Positions 24,001 to 36,000 of a DNA stretch of 64,000 bases are shown here, piece after piece; the stretch's first letter is position 1, and each line of letters starts with the position of its first letter. The stretch is from Strigamia acuminata (Eukaryota; Arthropoda; Chilopoda; Geophilomorpha; Linotaeniidae). The DNA lies in assembly GCA_949358305.1 (NCBI GenBank), contig OX442314.1, positions 45,020,581 through 45,084,580 on the forward strand, in the 5' to 3' direction. Position numbers and translations under genes: made by a program. The notes under the pieces are model-generated. The model did not search any database. It saw only the letters and a program-made list of their open reading frames with translations, and was not told the DNA's origin.

Positions 24001-27000
24001 CAATGAATGTAACATTGGATATCGGCCAGAACGGCCACTATTTAAAATAAGAGGCGTCCTCGATTAAGAGCCGCACTCGATTAATAGCCGCGGCTGAAAA
24101 TGGTAGTTTTGAATAAGAGCCGAGGCTCTTACTCGATAAAACACGGTGACTAACATAACAAGTGAGAAATAATAGCAATTTGATAACAAATATCTCAAAA
24201 AGGCATAAATAAATCACCATGGTAACAGTTACTGTATATTCTAATTATCTGCTCTAAAGTGAAGTAAGTTTATTTCATAATCTATTAGTAAACATCCATT
24301 TTGTGATATTTCTCCCACTTGAAAGCCCTACTTTATTCTCATTGGATGCCAGTGAGGCACTATGACAAATAAACGATGCACATGCCAGCCACGTGACTGT
24401 CATGTCAGCCTACATAAAAATGTTTGAACGTATTTAAATTTTTTTTTATTTTTATTTCTTATCATAAGAAAAATATGTGCAATTCGAATACAAATAATTC
24501 AAGAAGAGCCACACTATCCCTTTATTCTGTTGTCTCACTCTGCGGCTATTGCAGCTCGGGCACTGATTAGAGGATTGACGATACCATTTGCTTCGATTTT
24601 CAAATATCATTCGAATAAGGCAATTAAATATACTCTTTCACTTGTATTCATGCAAAAACATCCAAGTACTAAGCTTTTTACTCACTCATGACCACTATGT
24701 TGATGGTTCCAATTGCAGTTTCGTCCTGAATGTTTGATACTCTACAAATATATTCTCCATCGTCCACTCCCTTTTTCACTTTATTTACAGTGAGCGTACC
24801 GTTTGAAAACACGGTTTGATGAAGCATTCTCGGCAAGTCCTTTAAGTCTAAATGAGAAAACAGTGCTTGTCCATCATACACAAATGGCTGGATACAAACC
24901 TTACCTTTTTCCCATTCAATATGTTGTGACCCGACTGGACCGGGGTCAACGAAGAGTTTCTCTCGTGACCTCGTTTCGGGTGTAAGGGGAGCCGCAAGCG
25001 CGTCTCCCTTCCCTCAGTGCATTGACATCTAGTCAATGGACAGGCGTCTGCCCTGAGGGAGTGGGGATGGCTCGTCCACCCCACCATTGGGTGATTCCGG
25101 TCACCTGTCAACCTCGCTTTGTGCAAAGGAATGTGCCTTGCACTGAGCGGGCAGAACCAACACAACCATCAAACGAGAAACACACGTAAACCCGTCGTCC
25201 TACAAGATCAGGCCCAAGTAAAATATACTGGGATTGACCAAGGACAAAGGACAATTTACCGTGAGTACGTTTGGTCAGTGTCAAACTCCGCAGAGTAACC
25301 TGCGAGATAAGATTACCACACTATTTTAGCACACCAGCTAGAAATAGTAAAAACCACTCCAGTTTAGCGAGTTGTGCAGACAAACGGTCGCACAAGCCTA
25401 AACTGCAGTTAAACCACGACGAGCGTTCCCGCCGCTGTGTGATCGCCGGGAGCCAGAAGAGTCCGCCGCTGTGTGATCGCCGGACACCACACAAAAACCT
25501 AGACAACAGACCGAAGTAAGCCTTTTAACTAAGCATTCACTCGCGCCCGACCAGCGTGAGCCCGAAGGACCAGCCAGAGACGAGCCGAGGACGCCATATT
25601 GCCACGCCGGCCCAAGACGACATCGCGTTGCCACAACGACGACGCCATCTTGGACGCGAACGAAACAACAGACGACCTCGCCGGTTCCAGCCAGCTTTCA
25701 TCATACCTTTACCTTTCCATTTCCCTTCACCCATTCCGATTTACCTTTTACCTACCTTTCATATATATATATATAAGATATATCTGTACATTGTCCCACA
25801 GAATAAATCTATATTATATTTTACCTTTTATATCTGTGTAATCATTTCTTTGGGTAAACCGCTTGAGACAAAGCGGTAGTGAGTTAGTCGAATTAAGTAA
25901 TCAACCCACGAGTTAGCGACGGTTAGAGTTGAGCGCGACACGTGGGGGCCTGTCCGGGATCAAGTTGAATAACTGATTCTAACCTGTGATTACATCATAC
26001 CCAAAGCAAGAAATGGCAGATAATACTCGAGTAACAGACTCCGACTCAGACATTAACAAACGAGCCGGTAGTCGCAAAGGAACCGACTATCATTTGAGGT
26101 CGGGAGGTCCTTTGCCCAAAGCCTCAGCGCACGAGTCTAGGCAAAAACGCCGCAAGGCCAAGCCAGACCGACGAAGCGCTTCGGAGGCATCGCACCCGTC
26201 TCACGCCGAGACGAGGCCGCGATTAGACGAGACGGAGCGGAGTGAGGATCCGTCCCACCCCAAACCGCCGCGTCCCAATCGTGACGGCGAGACGAGCGGA
26301 AACGAGGTTTTATCCCGTAACCAATCGCCTCGTCTAACGCACGATACCGAGGTGAGCGATCCGAGAGCGACGTCTTCGATACAAAGGACGGCGTCCGACA
26401 CGACAGCGAATTCAGCGCTAAACACGCCAATTACGCACAGTCGACCAGCCTCGGTAATGTCTGAAGGACACAAGTCCAACTCATCCTCTGTCAAGCGTGT
26501 TTCGAGCCAGCCTTACAGCGTCTCGGGCACCTTGATTGATGCGATGCAATTGGCACAGGCGGAAGGAGTGAGATACACCCTTCCGACGGGAAAGATTACA
26601 GTGTACGAAACGTTACAAATCGTACGTGCAGCTTTAAAAGCGCACAGTGTATCCCCACAAATCACCATTGTTGAAGGTGCACACGCTCAACAATTGGTTG
26701 ATTCCGCTCAATTTGAAGCGGATGCAGAGAACGAGGCTCGACAAGCCATTCGCGAGAGACGGAGGAAGCTGGCGGAAAGAGAAGCGCAAGCTCTCGAGTA
26801 CGGCAGAACCCAGCCCAATCCGACTACTCCCGAGGAGGTAGAAATAGTTGACCGAGCCCTGAGAGCACATCGATATGCTTTCCACTCGCAACAAGAAGCA
26901 GAGCGAGCATTTATGGCCAGATTGCGACGAGATGACCCGAAATCCGTACGCAAACCAGAGGTCAGTTCATCCGAGCTGTCCGACGAGAGCCTAGAGGGAG

Positions 27001-30000
27001 ACCCAAAGCGCACGCCGAAGGCCAAACCCAAACCCCAGCCGGAGAGGGCAACACCAACTACTCCGCGCAAGAGAGATGCGTCGGCCAGAGAACAACAAAC
27101 TCGGCCCCGCATGCAAGCTCTCGATTCAGCCACAAATAATGCGATAACGCGATTAATCAACGCTAATAATGCTAGGCGAAATGAAGAGCAAGCTCTCACA
27201 AGCCAACAGCATGATAATCCACAAGGGACTGAGTGGCAACAACCAGTGCCCATCCTTAAAGACGACGAGTCGTCAAGGAGACAATCGCATGATCGCACCT
27301 CTTCGCGAGAAGAAGGCAAACGCGATGAAAGACCGAAATATTTTCACTACGGAAATAGTGATTCGTCGTCAGATGGACTGGAGTCAAATGCACCCAGTCA
27401 TCACGATTCGGAGAGAGGTTCCGGAGAAAGACGAAGGGAAAGAGAACGCGATGAACGCAGGGAAAGGGAACGTGACGACCGTCGTAGGGGCCGGAAAGAG
27501 TCAAACTCTTCACGGCGCAACCCGCCACGCCGCTCACCGTCTCCCGACCCCAGCTCCGACCCCTCATCCAACGACGACAGACGAAAGGATAAATCAAGTA
27601 ATCGCCGGAAGAGATCCAACTCTCCGCGCGATAGAGAGAAACGACGTCGATCGGAAAATAGCGACCACCGACGGGAGGAGTTTCAGGACCTTCCCCGACA
27701 AAGCGCGTTTACCGATTCGACGGGTCGGCAGTATACGATGGGAGAGCTTGGAAGAGCACTACTTGGCTCGTTAAAAGCCGAGGGAATCGATCTGAGCAAA
27801 CGAAACGATCGTAATCGTAGCACTGGTGACCGCGTAAAGAAAAAATACGCTGTCTCCCGACGTGACACCATGAGTGTTACCGGGAATATTAGGTGGCAAT
27901 TTTATATTCAGAACCGTTTCGACGGGTCATGGAAAGCGGGAGATCGCTTCCTTGACGAAGTAATTCGAATTAAGACTGCCACTAAAGCCACCGTAGGAGA
28001 CATGCTCACCCACGGTATTGTCGAGCTAATGACAGGCTCGGCACGTGAGTGGTACCAAGGATTGAAAGGCGTCAATTGGGACGACTTTTTAATGAGATTC
28101 GACCTGCGCTACGGCGAGACACCCGAAGAGGTGAGCCGAAAGATGCGAGGTCTTCGCCAGATGCCTGGTGAAACCATAATGGATTACGACATTCGCGCCA
28201 GATTGTTGTTCGAAAAGGCCCCGATGGAATTTCATGCCACGGGATTCAACCTTTTCTTTCTCGGCGGTTTGTCGGAGTACTCGCAACGGGTGCTACTTGA
28301 AGAAAGGGCACCGACAGGAGGTAGCTACGAGGAGATGAGCGCCTTCCTGTTCGAGAACACGATAGATATCGAGAAGAGATATTATTCCGCTTTACCAGAA
28401 GCGGAGAAAGCAGCAACCGCTAAACGTCTCAAGTTGAGTGCGGAAAGATATGGGGCGACAGATAAGATTATGCGCCCTACTGAATATCTTAGCGGTATAA
28501 TGGAGCTGGCAGAAGCTAGCGTTGGTTTACAAATAAAAAATAAACTGACATCCACGCTGCCTTCCAACCCTTTGGCCGCCCCTAAAAAGGCACCGACAGC
28601 GTCAGCCATGCAAGCGACACTGGAGGAGGTCAAGGAGGGGGAGGAAGCCGAACAAAATGTCGGAAAATCAGACGAAAAAGAAGAAAAAGACGATTATTCG
28701 ACGGACGAAGAAATACGAAGTTATCGCGATACCTTATCAACGGGTTGCGATGAGGAAGGACCGCTAGTACATCTCATCCATCGAGATAGAGCGGTAGAAG
28801 AATTTCGCGCCAGGTTAAAACCAAATGCCGGCCGAATTCCGAAGTATTTTCGGAAAAATTACACGCCACCGTCGAAAGCAGACCCTGAAAAGAAAAAATC
28901 GACTGAAGCCCCAAGAGACAAATCAAATATTCGCTGTTTCAAGTGTAACCAACCGGGCCACTACTCCAATGAGTGCCCAAGAACAGCGAAAGAAGACGCT
29001 AAGTTTGACGCAATAATGAAGCAGATGGCAGAGATTAAACTCGCCATGGCAAAAAACGAGTCAAAAAACGAGTCAGCGCAGGCGGCGAAGAAATAATTTC
29101 TCGACCGTCTGCGCCATTCATGAAGAAAAAGGGGTTTAACAAAGGGTTCGATAAGCCGCCACCAGTCAAAGAAATGGGTAGTGACATAGCTAACGCCCAA
29201 ATTCAAGACAGGGCCAACAACGCTTTGCAGGTAATTACCGCAAACGCTGAGGCTGAGGCGGAAGAACCGAACCTACTGCTTGAAGAATTACCTCAAGTAG
29301 TCGAAGACACAGAAGAATTTCGTGTTTTCATGTGCAACGTGGCGGTCGAATACACCAACCGCCTATGTATGTTGCCCATGACAATAGAACGTGAAAAAAT
29401 TATGGGACTGCTAGACTCGGGAGCAGATCGCTCGTTCGTTTCCGAAGATATAGTAGCATCATTGGGTCTCACCGATAAGATAAAAGGCGTTAATAAAAAT
29501 ATACGTCTAAAAACCGCCAACGGAATGGCGCGTCCAAAAGGAGTTATATTATTGACCATGGAGTGGCTCGGAGGAGTAGAACAGCACCCTTTCCTGGTCC
29601 TGCCCACATGCGACAGAATTTTTCTGTTGGGCTTAGACCTCATGGCGTCAATGGAAATACAACCAAATCCAATAACGAAATCTTGGAATTATATCAGAAA
29701 TGATAAGGAAAGACCCGCAATTGTCGTGCCACCAGCTCTTGTAAAAGAAGCGGCCGACAAGACACAGTGGGAGAAAGGCCTAAAGAAATTCGTTCAAGAC
29801 TACGATTTTAAAGCATTCGTAACAGAATTGCAACGGGACAATGTAGTGGAAACGCTTGTCGCCGACGCCGCTTTAGAATTAAACGAAGCGGCAGCCCTAC
29901 GAAGGGTCCTACTTAAATATGAGGGGATCCTGTCGAAAAAACCGGGCCGAACGAATAAGGCTATTCACGAAATTAAATTGACGGATAATAAACCTATACG

Positions 30001-33000
30001 AGTTGCGTATAAGGGAATGAACCCGCAAAAACGTGAAATAGTGCAAAAAATGTGCCAAGAAATGCTAGACAGTGGCATTGTCTCCGAGGCCCAGGGAGAA
30101 TACGCGACGCGAGTTGTACTCGTGATGCGCCCGGGCTCGGACCCACGCCTATGCATTGATTACCGCCCATTAAACGCGGTGACAGAAATAGATCCCATAC
30201 AGATGCCGTCTATCGAATCCATTTTGAGAGAGCTTAGCCCCTTTTCTTGGGTTACGACGATGGATCTGTCGAAGGGATACTGGCAAGTTGAGATGAGGCC
30301 AGAGGATAAGATAAAAACAGCATTTTACTCGCCAATTGGACGGTTGATGTTCAACGTCATGCCATTTGGTTTAGTGAATGCTCCCAGTACCTTTCAGAGG
30401 CTAATCGAAAGCGTATTGGGTGATATCCTGCATCAGTTTGTATGGGCATACCTAGATGACATAGTTATTGCCTCCAAAACATTCGAAGAGCACATTGAGC
30501 ACATCGACCAAGTGCTCACCCGGCTGGCAAAAGCTGGGTTACACGTGCATCCGGGCAAGAGCAAGTTCTGTCGAAAGGAGCTTGCCTTCCTGGGTTATCG
30601 CATTGGAGTCAATGGTTTAGCTATTGGCCCCGAAAAAATCGATGCGATTAATCGTTTCCCACCACCCGAGGACGTTAAAGGTGTCCAACGGTTTATGGGA
30701 ATGATAAACTTCTTCGGCAGGTTGCTACCGGGTCTAGCTGAAGTGGCAGCCCCAGTTACCGACCTCCTGAAGAATGAAAACGAATTTGTATGGTCAAATG
30801 AGTGCAGCATCGCATTTAATGCGATAAAGAGGATGCTGACGGAAGTCGGCGTAATGCCTCTACCCGACCTAAACCGGCCGTTCATATTACATACGGACGC
30901 CAGCAGAGTTGGGTTGGGAGCCGCGTTGCTTCAAACACACGTGCGCGACGGAGTCGAACAAGACCTGCCGTGCATGTTTATAAGTCGCAAACTCCAAGGC
31001 GCTGAAAAAAATTACAACGCCACAGAGTTGGAGTGTTTAGCCGTTGTGTGGGCCATAAGGAAATTCAGAGATTATCTCGAATATACCAAATTTGTAGTCC
31101 ACACAGATCATCAAGCGTTACAATGGCTGATGAAATTAAAGGAGCCAGCAGGTCGACTAGCCAGATGGCAGTTAGAACTGATGGCATGCGACTTGACCAT
31201 TCAATACAAGCCCGGCAAATATAACGTCGTGGCTGATGCTCTGTCACGGGCACCAGTGTCAGATCCTATCGACGCTGACGATGATGGCGAGGATGATTCC
31301 CGCATCATTTACTGCCCGACGAGTTGTCACCGTTGGGATTTAAGGAAGATGAATGAAATTCCCACCGCGTCTCCGGCAGATGTAAAATTCTGTGGATTTT
31401 GGACGCGGTTATACCAACCAGCTGCTGACAATTACCCAAATGCAAAGAAGGAATTTAAGCTAGAGCGGAGAATAAATGACCCGCTTCTAAGCGCCTTCCA
31501 CGCTCATGTCGGCAAGCAGATGCAAAGCAATCCCCCGACAAGGGAGGAAATAATTGTGCAACAAAAATTAGACAAAAAATGTCAGGACAGAGCTAGATTC
31601 GTACTGACAGGAAAATATCCGCCCGACTTAACCAGAAGGCAGAAGCGTCGTTATGCGCACGAATCCATAGATTACCTATTGGATGACGGCCTTTTGGTGA
31701 AGCATCACCCAAATCACCAAGATGACTTGAGTGAATCGGACACCGCAGTAAAGGTAGTAATACCTGCTTCCTTAATCGGTCGCGTGCTGTGGTTGTTACA
31801 CGGGCACCCGCTTGCGAGCCATGCGGGAGTAAGCAGAACACTCTATCGTGCTACACAGCTTTTTCACTGGACAGGGATGAAAAAAGATATCGCTCTTTTT
31901 GTCCACCAATGTCAGCGATGTCAAGCGTGTAAGCCGAGGAGAAAATCACCATTCGAAACTATCTTCTTAGGGCCTTACGCGCCTTTTGATTGTTTAAGTG
32001 TCGATGTGATGGGCCCAAAACCCGTTACGGGAAATAAAAATGCGTACATTATCGTAATAATGGACGTGGCGACTCGTTGGCCCGAGTTGTACGCCGTCGC
32101 TAGACCTTCAGCAGAGAAAATCGTTGAATGTATCTACGACGTGGCGTTACGTTACGGATTTCCACGTAAAATAATATCCGATAACGGACCCCAATTTATC
32201 TCGAAAATTTGGGGTAAGTTTTGTGAGAAATTCGGGATTGTGGCGTCACATACTTCGACCTACAATCCCAGAACAAATCCCGTTGAGCGACTCAACAGGG
32301 ACATTAAATATGCACTAAGCATATTCACTGACATCCACAATAGGTGGGATGAATACTTGAGGGAGATCGCGTTCAGCATACGAACAACAGTCTCGAGGAC
32401 GAGAGATTTTTCTCCGGCCTACCTCAACTTCGCCCGAGAGCTACGAGTGCCTTGGGACCCACGAGTGGCAGAGTCGGTAAATGTGGTGGACCCAGAGAAA
32501 CCACATGAGTATGTGTATAAATTGGAGCAAACAATTTCGAGCACATACAAACATATGATGGCGCACATTTTTAACATGCGCGACCGCATTTTACAAGATA
32601 AAAGCGGTGGAAAATTTGTGAATTTCGAGAACAATGATTTAGTGTGGAAGGACACACACATCCTCTCAAATGCAGCGAGAGGAATCACCGCCAGCTTGGC
32701 CGACAAGAGAGATGGTCCGTATGTGATCATCGGCAAGCATGGCGGTAACGCGTATAAATTACGCAAGCTCGAGGACAACACCGAGCATAAGTCGATACAA
32801 GTACGAGAGTTAACTCCGTACATTCCGGAATTCCCGCAAGAAATGTGGGCCAAAGGCCAAGTCAAGTCTAAAACTGACGGCCAAATCGTCGATATGTTCG
32901 CTGGCGAGTTGGAAAAAGCACCGCCAAGTGACAACGAGGAGTATTTCGACGCCCCTTCACCTCCGGTAAACGAGATAGTTGAATCCGTTCCGGATCCAAT

Positions 33001-36000
33001 TTTGGTCGGGGGGGAAACAGGAGAAACTCCTGAAACAAACACAAAAAACACGGATAAAAAAGAAAACAATAATGAGGAGGTACAGACACAAAAAACAACA
33101 AAAAATATCGTACCTGCCTCGATCCGTAACCTGCGACCAAAAAGAGATAATCCGTTTATAAAAGGCGGAAAGGTCGTAGGAAAAAAGTAAAATAAATTAC
33201 GAGTCGATGGCGGCACTAAAAATAAATGTAATCGACCGATAGTGCAAGCCATCACGTCGCAGAAAATTTCGCTAAGTCCAACAAAGCGGATATCGGTCGA
33301 ATTCGCGTCACGAGATGGCGTGGAAACGCGGGACCCGTAGCAAAATTATCGGCACGGGTCGGATACCGCGTGCAAAAGACCCCGTAGCAGCAATCGCGCA
33401 CGGGAGTGAGAACAAAGGAGACCCGTAGCGTAACATGCGCACGGGTAGGTGCGCACTAGTCTCAAACACCCGGGTTCTGGAGTATATTACCCAGAATCCA
33501 TCGCGATTACCTCGTGTTCACACGGACTTCCGCTTTTCACAGCTGATCGCTGCATTCGTGCGTGATCCTCGTTTTTAACGTTTTACCGAGTTTTTTTTTG
33601 AGATAGTTTTATCATCCTTTTTTCAATCGTGATTGAGCTTTTTGTGCGCGCTCCTCGCCATGGACGAGGAAGAGAACGACGTGCTTGCCATCGAGCACGA
33701 TGACGAGGAAAACTGGGACCGCGATGTAAACCAAGTCCAACCCGATCAAGTAGAAGTCGGCATCGGCACATGAGAATTATTTCCGTGCTGCTGAAAGAGA
33801 AATTTTGTTGACTAATACCTGACATGAGTGCTTTGCACTCGAAATAGTGTATAATTAATTATTAACCGCGATCGCTCACACGATCGTATTTTTTCCTTGT
33901 TAATTTGTTTTCGGGGTGCGAGCGCAGACTTCACGTCGCCTCGCGTCTCGAAAATTCCTCATGACTTGAGTCACGAGCGAGACAATGGGCTCGAGCCATA
34001 AATAATTTTATGACAAGGGGAGAATATTCTGTAAAAGAATATTTTTCTCCACAAGTAATTTGACGCATCAAATTGATGCAACTTAACATTCGTACGATGA
34101 ATTTTTCGGTGTGTTGGATGAATTTAATTTGACTTTAACTTTTTTAAAAAAAATTAGACAAAGTCCGACTTCGGAATAATTCTTTATTAGGTTTATTTAT
34201 TTAATAAAATTTCGACAAGCACATTTATTGTGCAATTTTAGTAATAATTTACACCCGACGAATTCTTTTTACGAATGACTGATAATTATTAATTTAATTA
34301 TTAGTAATGTCCTAATTAATGTTAGAATTAATTTGAAGTAAAATCTGATGATAAGAATCCAGATTAAAGGCTCGATTCCGTCTCGCTGTGCGTTTTGGAC
34401 ATGAGACAGATTTTTACGTGATGACTTCTCTTTTTCTATCCGACGAGGGACAATTCGTCCTACGTTTGCACCGATAGACAGGAATCGGTCTCGACGGACG
34501 GCTGCACGTATCGGCAACGTCCCTCGAAACCAACCATTTATCTACGTATTTAATATTAACTTTTTATTAATCGTTTATTTCTCCACCCTTCCAGATGGCA
34601 TTACGTAGAACATGGGGACCATTAGACCCCGCTTGCATCACTCGTGGCGGGATATTTCGAGGCGCGCTGCCCGATTTTTACCGACGATGTTTCGGCGAAG
34701 ACGCCGACCCTTGGCGCCTGCGAATACTACATTCCCGATGCATCGCCCGACGTTGGGTACGAGACTGCACGCTCCTGGATACGTTCCCGGAGGGAATGCG
34801 CGAAGGCATCGCCACAGAGTTAGCTCGTGACGATGACCCGAAATCGCCAATTTTCCACCCCGGATTGTCAAGTCAGTACACTGGCAACCCGGCGGAGGAA
34901 CACGTGCTGCATGCGTGGCGAGCAGCCGAGACAGAAGAGGCCCGTGAGGCCATCTATCAGCATTATAGACAACAGCTGGTGGATACCGCTACGGCAGTGG
35001 CCGAGCGCATCCTCCAAAACGAGGGGATGACCGCGGATGATATTCATCTGTGGTTTGAGAGGCTGCGATTGGGAGAGAGTACGCCCCAGTGGAGACCTCG
35101 GATGGGAATTTTAACATCCCAAGCCGAGATGTGGCAGCTCCACTACCTGGGGATTTTGGGGCCCAAGAGCAGCTACCCGCGGAAGCGCAAGCGCTCCAAA
35201 GGCGCCGGGGACAGCCAGTCGCGTTCCCCAGCGACAACCAAGAAGCAGCGTGTCGCTCAAAACACGACTGAAGGCAACGAAGCTGGGCCATCCACTAGTA
35301 CGGTGCGTGACCCTTCGCAGTATTCCCGACCGCGAATTTTCGTAAACCGTCAGATTAAAGACGGTAAGGAGTACAAGGAGGTTTGGATGTCTGGTGACGA
35401 AGAGCGAGTCTCTCGTCCCAGCGCTTCTAGACGTCCGCTGACTCATCGCGAGCAGCGGAAAAAAGATCGCAAAGAGCGATACTTCGCGAGGTGCGAAGCT
35501 CGGGGCCGTCCCATCCCCGAACCCGCCTACGTCTCCAAGAGAGCGGGTCGACGAAGTGGTAGCCAGTCAGGTGAGCGAAGCGTCCCAGCGGCAGATACGC
35601 GGGACCTTCGCGAGATTCTGACTCAGATGAAGCGGACGAAACTGACACGTTTCGATCCCGCGATGAAACACGCCAGGAAGATGGGTGTTGTCACCGACGG
35701 GAAGGTGACCCCACACGAGGTGGCAAGGTGGCTCGCAGACTACATAAATTCGCGACCACGACCCGATGGCATGCCAACCGCCATCGTGCAGCCTTCGGGC
35801 TCCGGACAACATCTCCCGGCGCCCCAAGTCGCAATGACTGGGGTGCAGACGACGGAGACGCCACCACCGCCGACGCAGCCAACACCACCGCTGCCGACGC
35901 CAACGCTGCCGACCAAGACGCAGCCGCCTCCGAACCTGCCGCCGCCGTCGTTGTTAAATTCGAGCGATCCGCCGGATTTGCACACCGACCGCTCAGTCCC

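Noticed and set aside
23760-24220. 60-75-codon ORFs in the intron before Ig7 as extra exons
   Set aside because: No Ig-like cysteine/tryptophan pattern and no matching splice phases.
26708-27319. Antisense and second-frame ORFs (about 200 codons) over E2 gag
   Set aside because: Shadows of the compositionally biased gag coding region.
32419-33255. 278-codon antisense ORF in E2 pol
   Set aside because: A shadow of pol; the sense frame has all retroelement motifs.
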